Shown in pieces: positions 61,863 through 64,000 of a stretch of 64,000 nucleotides of DNA. A program made the translations under genes and the position numbers. Under the pieces are notes generated by a model that did no database searches, was not told the DNA's origin, and worked only from the letters and a program-made list of their open reading frames with translations. The stretch is taken from positions 2,294,001 through 2,358,000 of the forward strand of contig JAKGSH010000010.1 in the NCBI GenBank assembly GCA_021568835.1. Direction: 5' to 3'. This DNA is from Streptomyces sp. Tue 6430. Lineage in GTDB: Bacteria; Actinomycetota; Actinomycetes; Streptomycetales; Streptomycetaceae. The first letter of the stretch is position 1; every line of letters begins with the position of its first letter.

Positions 61863-61914
61863 CGCGGGGACCGCCGCACCCCTTACGGGGGGCGGGACGA
61901 CGGCGGTCCCCGCG
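61863..61914. terminator. Hairpin between the membrane protein and cbs genes
   Basis: A perfect 14-bp outer stem (61863-61876 with 61901-61914) encloses a smaller CCCC/GGGG stem. It lies in the 499-bp gap (61720-62218) between convergent genes, which otherwise shows no supported gene. Confidence 0.65.
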
Positions 61915-62067
61915 AGGGACGCGGGCCGGGTCAGGCCAGGCGTACGCGTCCGTGGCGTCGGTGGAGGTCCGGGAGCCGCTCCGGAGGTCCGTGACGCCGT
62001 TCTGTCGCCGGTGGGGCGGGGAGCCGCTCCCGCCCCTGCCGACACCCACGAATATGCCGGACGCGTG

Positions 62068-63606
62068 TTAAGCGTGTGCTGCGCGGACGTGACGCCCGCG
62101 TACCACTTCCGCGAAGTCCGCTCCGAAGTCCACCTTTTCGGTGGGGAAACGGAAGTCCGACGCCGCCGGGGGCGGTTCACCGCAGGTCTCCCCGGTGTTC
62201 CGCCCCGCGCGCCGGAAGCTACTTCCCGCCCGGGCGAGGAAGGCCAGCAGGTCCTGCCGGCTGACGACACCGGTCGGCTTGCCCTCGACGAGCACGATCG
62301 CCGCGTCCGCGGTGCCCAGGACGGACATCAGGTCGCCGACCGGCTCGCCGGAGCCGACCTGCGGCAGCGGGGCGGACATGTGCTTCTCCAGCGGGTCCTC
62401 CAGCGAGGCCCGCTTGCTGAACAGGGCGTCCAGCAGCTCGCGCTCGACGACGGAGCCGACCACCTCGGCGGCCATCACGTCGGGGTGACCGGCGCCCGGC
62501 TTGACGACCGGCATCTGCGAGACGCCGTACTCGCGCAGCACCTCGATGGCCTGGCCGACGGTCTCCTCCGGGTGCATGTGGACGAGGGAGGGCATGGCGC
62601 CGTGCTGCTTGTCGTCGAGGACGTCGGCGACGCGGGCGCTGGGGCCCTCGTCCTCCAGGAAGCCGTAGTCGGCCATCCACTCGTCGTTGAAGATCTTGCT
62701 GAGGTAGCCGCGGCCGCTGTCGGGCAGCAGCACGACGACGACGTCGTCCGGCCCGAGCCGCTCGGCGACCCGCAGGGCGGCCACGACGGCCATGCCGCAG
62801 GAACCGCCGACGAGCAGCCCCTCCTCCTTCGCGAGGCGCCGGGTCATCTGGAAGGAGTCCTTGTCGGACACGGCGACGATCTCGTCGGCGACGGTCCGGT
62901 CGTAGGCGGTCGGCCAGAAGTCCTCACCGACGCCCTCGACGAGGTACGGCCGCCCGGAGCCGCCCGAGTACACGGACCCCTCGGGGTCGGCGCCGACGAC
63001 CTGGACGCGACCGTCGCTGGCGTCCTTGAGGTAGCGGCCGGTCCCGGAGATGGTGCCGCCCGTGCCCACGCCCGCGACGAAGTGGGTGATCCGCCCCTCC
63101 GTCTGCTTCCACAGCTCGGGGCCGGTCGAGTGGTAGTGGGAGAGCGGGTTGTTGGGGTTGGAGTACTGGTCGGGCTTCCACGCGCCGGGCGTCTCACGGA
63201 CCAGCCGGTCGGAGACGTTGTAGTAGGAGTCCGGGTGCTCGGGGTCCACGGCGGTCGGGCAGACGACGACCTCGGCGCCGTACGCCCGCAGCACGTTGAT
63301 CTTGTCGGTGCTCACCTTGTCGGGGCACACGAAGATGCACTTGTACCCCTTCTGCTGCGCCACGATGGCCAGGCCGACACCGGTGTTCCCGCTGGTCGGC
63401 TCGACGATCGTGCCGCCGGGCTCGAGCGCGCCGCTCTCCTCCGCCGCCTCGATCATGCGCAGGGCGATGCGGTCCTTCACGGAACCGCCCGGGTTGAAGT
63501 ACTCCACCTTGGCCAGGACGGTCGCCCGGATGCCCTTGGTCACGCTGTTGAGCTTCACCAGCGGGGTGTTGCCGACGAGGCTGATCATCGAGTCGTGGAA
63601 TTGCAC
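62068..63606 (-). CDS. cbs: Cystathionine beta-synthase, C-terminus probably frameshifted
   Basis: It joins serine and homocysteine to cystathionine (PLP enzyme), starting the reverse transsulfuration route to cysteine. Start at GTG 63606 (QFHDSMISLVGNTPLVKLN) with GGAG upstream. The catalytic lysine is in EYFNPGGSVKDRIALRM, with SGNTGVGLAIVAQQKGYKCI and the PLP phosphate loop GVGTGGTISGTGRYLK. A pair of CBS domains (about 340-455) follows, for example QMPVVKPGAGHPDVMAAEVVG. As read, the end continues about 50 residues past DLLAFLARAG. One added base at 62225-62227 gives a stop at 62219 and a normal 462-residue protein. Confidence 0.95.
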   Translation of the reverse strand: MQFHDSMISLVGNTPLVKLNSVTKGIRATVLAKVEYFNPGGSVKDRIALRMIEAAEESGALEPGGTIVEPTSGNTGVGLAIVAQQKGYKCIFVCPDKVSTDKINVLRAYGAEVVVCPTAVDPEHPDSYYNVSDRLVRETPGAWKPDQYSNPNNPLSHYHSTGPELWKQTEGRITHFVAGVGTGGTISGTGRYLKDASDGRVQVVGADPEGSVYSGGSGRPYLVEGVGEDFWPTAYDRTVADEIVAVSDKDSFQMTRRLAKEEGLLVGGSCGMAVVAALRVAERLGPDDVVVVLLPDSGRGYLSKIFNDEWMADYGFLEDEGPSARVADVLDDKQHGAMPSLVHMHPEETVGQAIEVLREYGVSQMPVVKPGAGHPDVMAAEVVGSVVERELLDALFSKRASLEDPLEKHMSAPLPQVGSGEPVGDLMSVLGTADAAIVLVEGKPTGVVSRQDLLAFLARAGSSFRRAGRNTGETCGEPPPAASDFRFPTEKVDFGADFAEVVRGRHVRAAHA

Positions 63607-63755
63607 CGTTGTCTCCGGTTGCTTGCAAAACAGTGGTCGTAGTGGTCACGCCAGCCTACGACCCCGCCCGCGACGTTCACTCCCCGTGGAGATTGGCCGA
63701 CGGTCCGTACGGGGCAAGGAGTGGGTGTACGGACACGAGGAGGTGGCGGCGAGGC

Positions 63756-64000
63756 ATGACGAGCACGTCCAGGGCAAGAGTGGCCCGGCGCATCGCGGCC
63801 GGAGCGGCCTACGGCGGCGGCGGGATCGGGCTGGCCGGCGCGGCGGCCGTCGGACTGGTGCTGGCCGAGATGCGGCTGGCCCGGCGCCAGGTCGGCAACG
63901 GCACACACCCGAACGTCCCCGGGCGGACGGCCGCTACGGCCGCGCCTACGACACCCCCGGGCCCGGTGTGGAGCCCCTCTACCTGACGCTGCTGGGCGAC
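63756..64000 (+). pseudogene. SGNH/GDSL hydrolase family gene, N-terminal part, frame broken as read, runs off the window
   Basis: The start MTSTSRARVARRIAAGAAYGGGGIGLAG is followed by AAAVGLVLAEMRLARRQVG, a signal-anchor helix typical of Streptomyces SGNH hydrolases (membrane or secreted esterase/lipase type). The frame breaks at the GGG run 63921-63923. One added G gives GADGRYGRAYDTPGPGVEPL and then LYLTLLGD at the window end, where the GDS catalytic motif would begin. The as-read frame stops at 63986. It is divergent from cbs. The enzyme's substrate cannot be judged from this part. Confidence 0.72.

Overview
The window is very GC-rich DNA, with nearly every codon ending in G or C, frequent GTG starts and a whiB gene. 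It comes from the core chromosome of a Streptomyces. From memory, gene order follows the S. coelicolor region around SCO3023-SCO3078; this was not checked by search. There is no tRNA, rRNA, insertion sequence, prophage or CRISPR array, and nothing suggests recent gene transfer.

Layout. 0-7.7 kb, minus strand: ahcY, a cation diffusion facilitator, manA, a SIS protein, a Trm112-type protein and manB. With the split manC-like nucleotidyltransferase at 20 kb these supply GDP-mannose. 7.9-14.8 kb: DUF3499, a metallopeptidase-family gene, a secreted DUF5719 protein, a giant membrane glycosyltransferase and whiB. 15.2-19.5 kb, plus strand: cysteine dioxygenase behind a possible cysteine-codon leader, fbiA-fbiB for coenzyme F420, and a DNA glycosylase-like gene. 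19.7-33.4 kb is a cell-envelope block with manC, a peptidoglycan amidase, five LytR-CpsA-Psr (LCP) genes and a second glycosyltransferase. 33-37.5 kb: HAD hydrolase, acyl-CoA dehydrogenase, UDP-glucose dehydrogenase and a VOC protein.

37.5-42 kb is an apparent minus-strand operon: purK, purE, an M19 dipeptidase, a small YefM-like protein and a second M19 protein that lacks the metal ligands. Next come GtrA, a two-component system, a POT peptide transporter and a SigI-type partner-switching module (ATPase, STAS protein, divergent sigma factor). 50.8-56.5 kb is a hut operon (hutU, an M20 amidohydrolase, hutF, hutI). 57-59.2 kb holds four small genes of roadblock and DUF4388-like type with no GTPase or kinase beside them. 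The window ends with an RpiR regulator, two membrane proteins, cystathionine beta-synthase and the start of an SGNH hydrolase.

Caveat on reading frames. About seventeen frame breaks can be placed, and each is repaired by adding one base to a short G or C run. The breaks lie in conserved housekeeping-type genes. They look much more like undercalled homopolymers than real gene decay. Genes typed as pseudogene here are 'broken as read', and are probably intact in the organism.

The observations most worth following are the leaderless cysteine-codon leader before cysteine dioxygenase, the GTPase-less roadblock cluster, the active and ligand-less M19 pair in the purine operon, and the M20 enzyme that fills the deformylase step of the hut operon.
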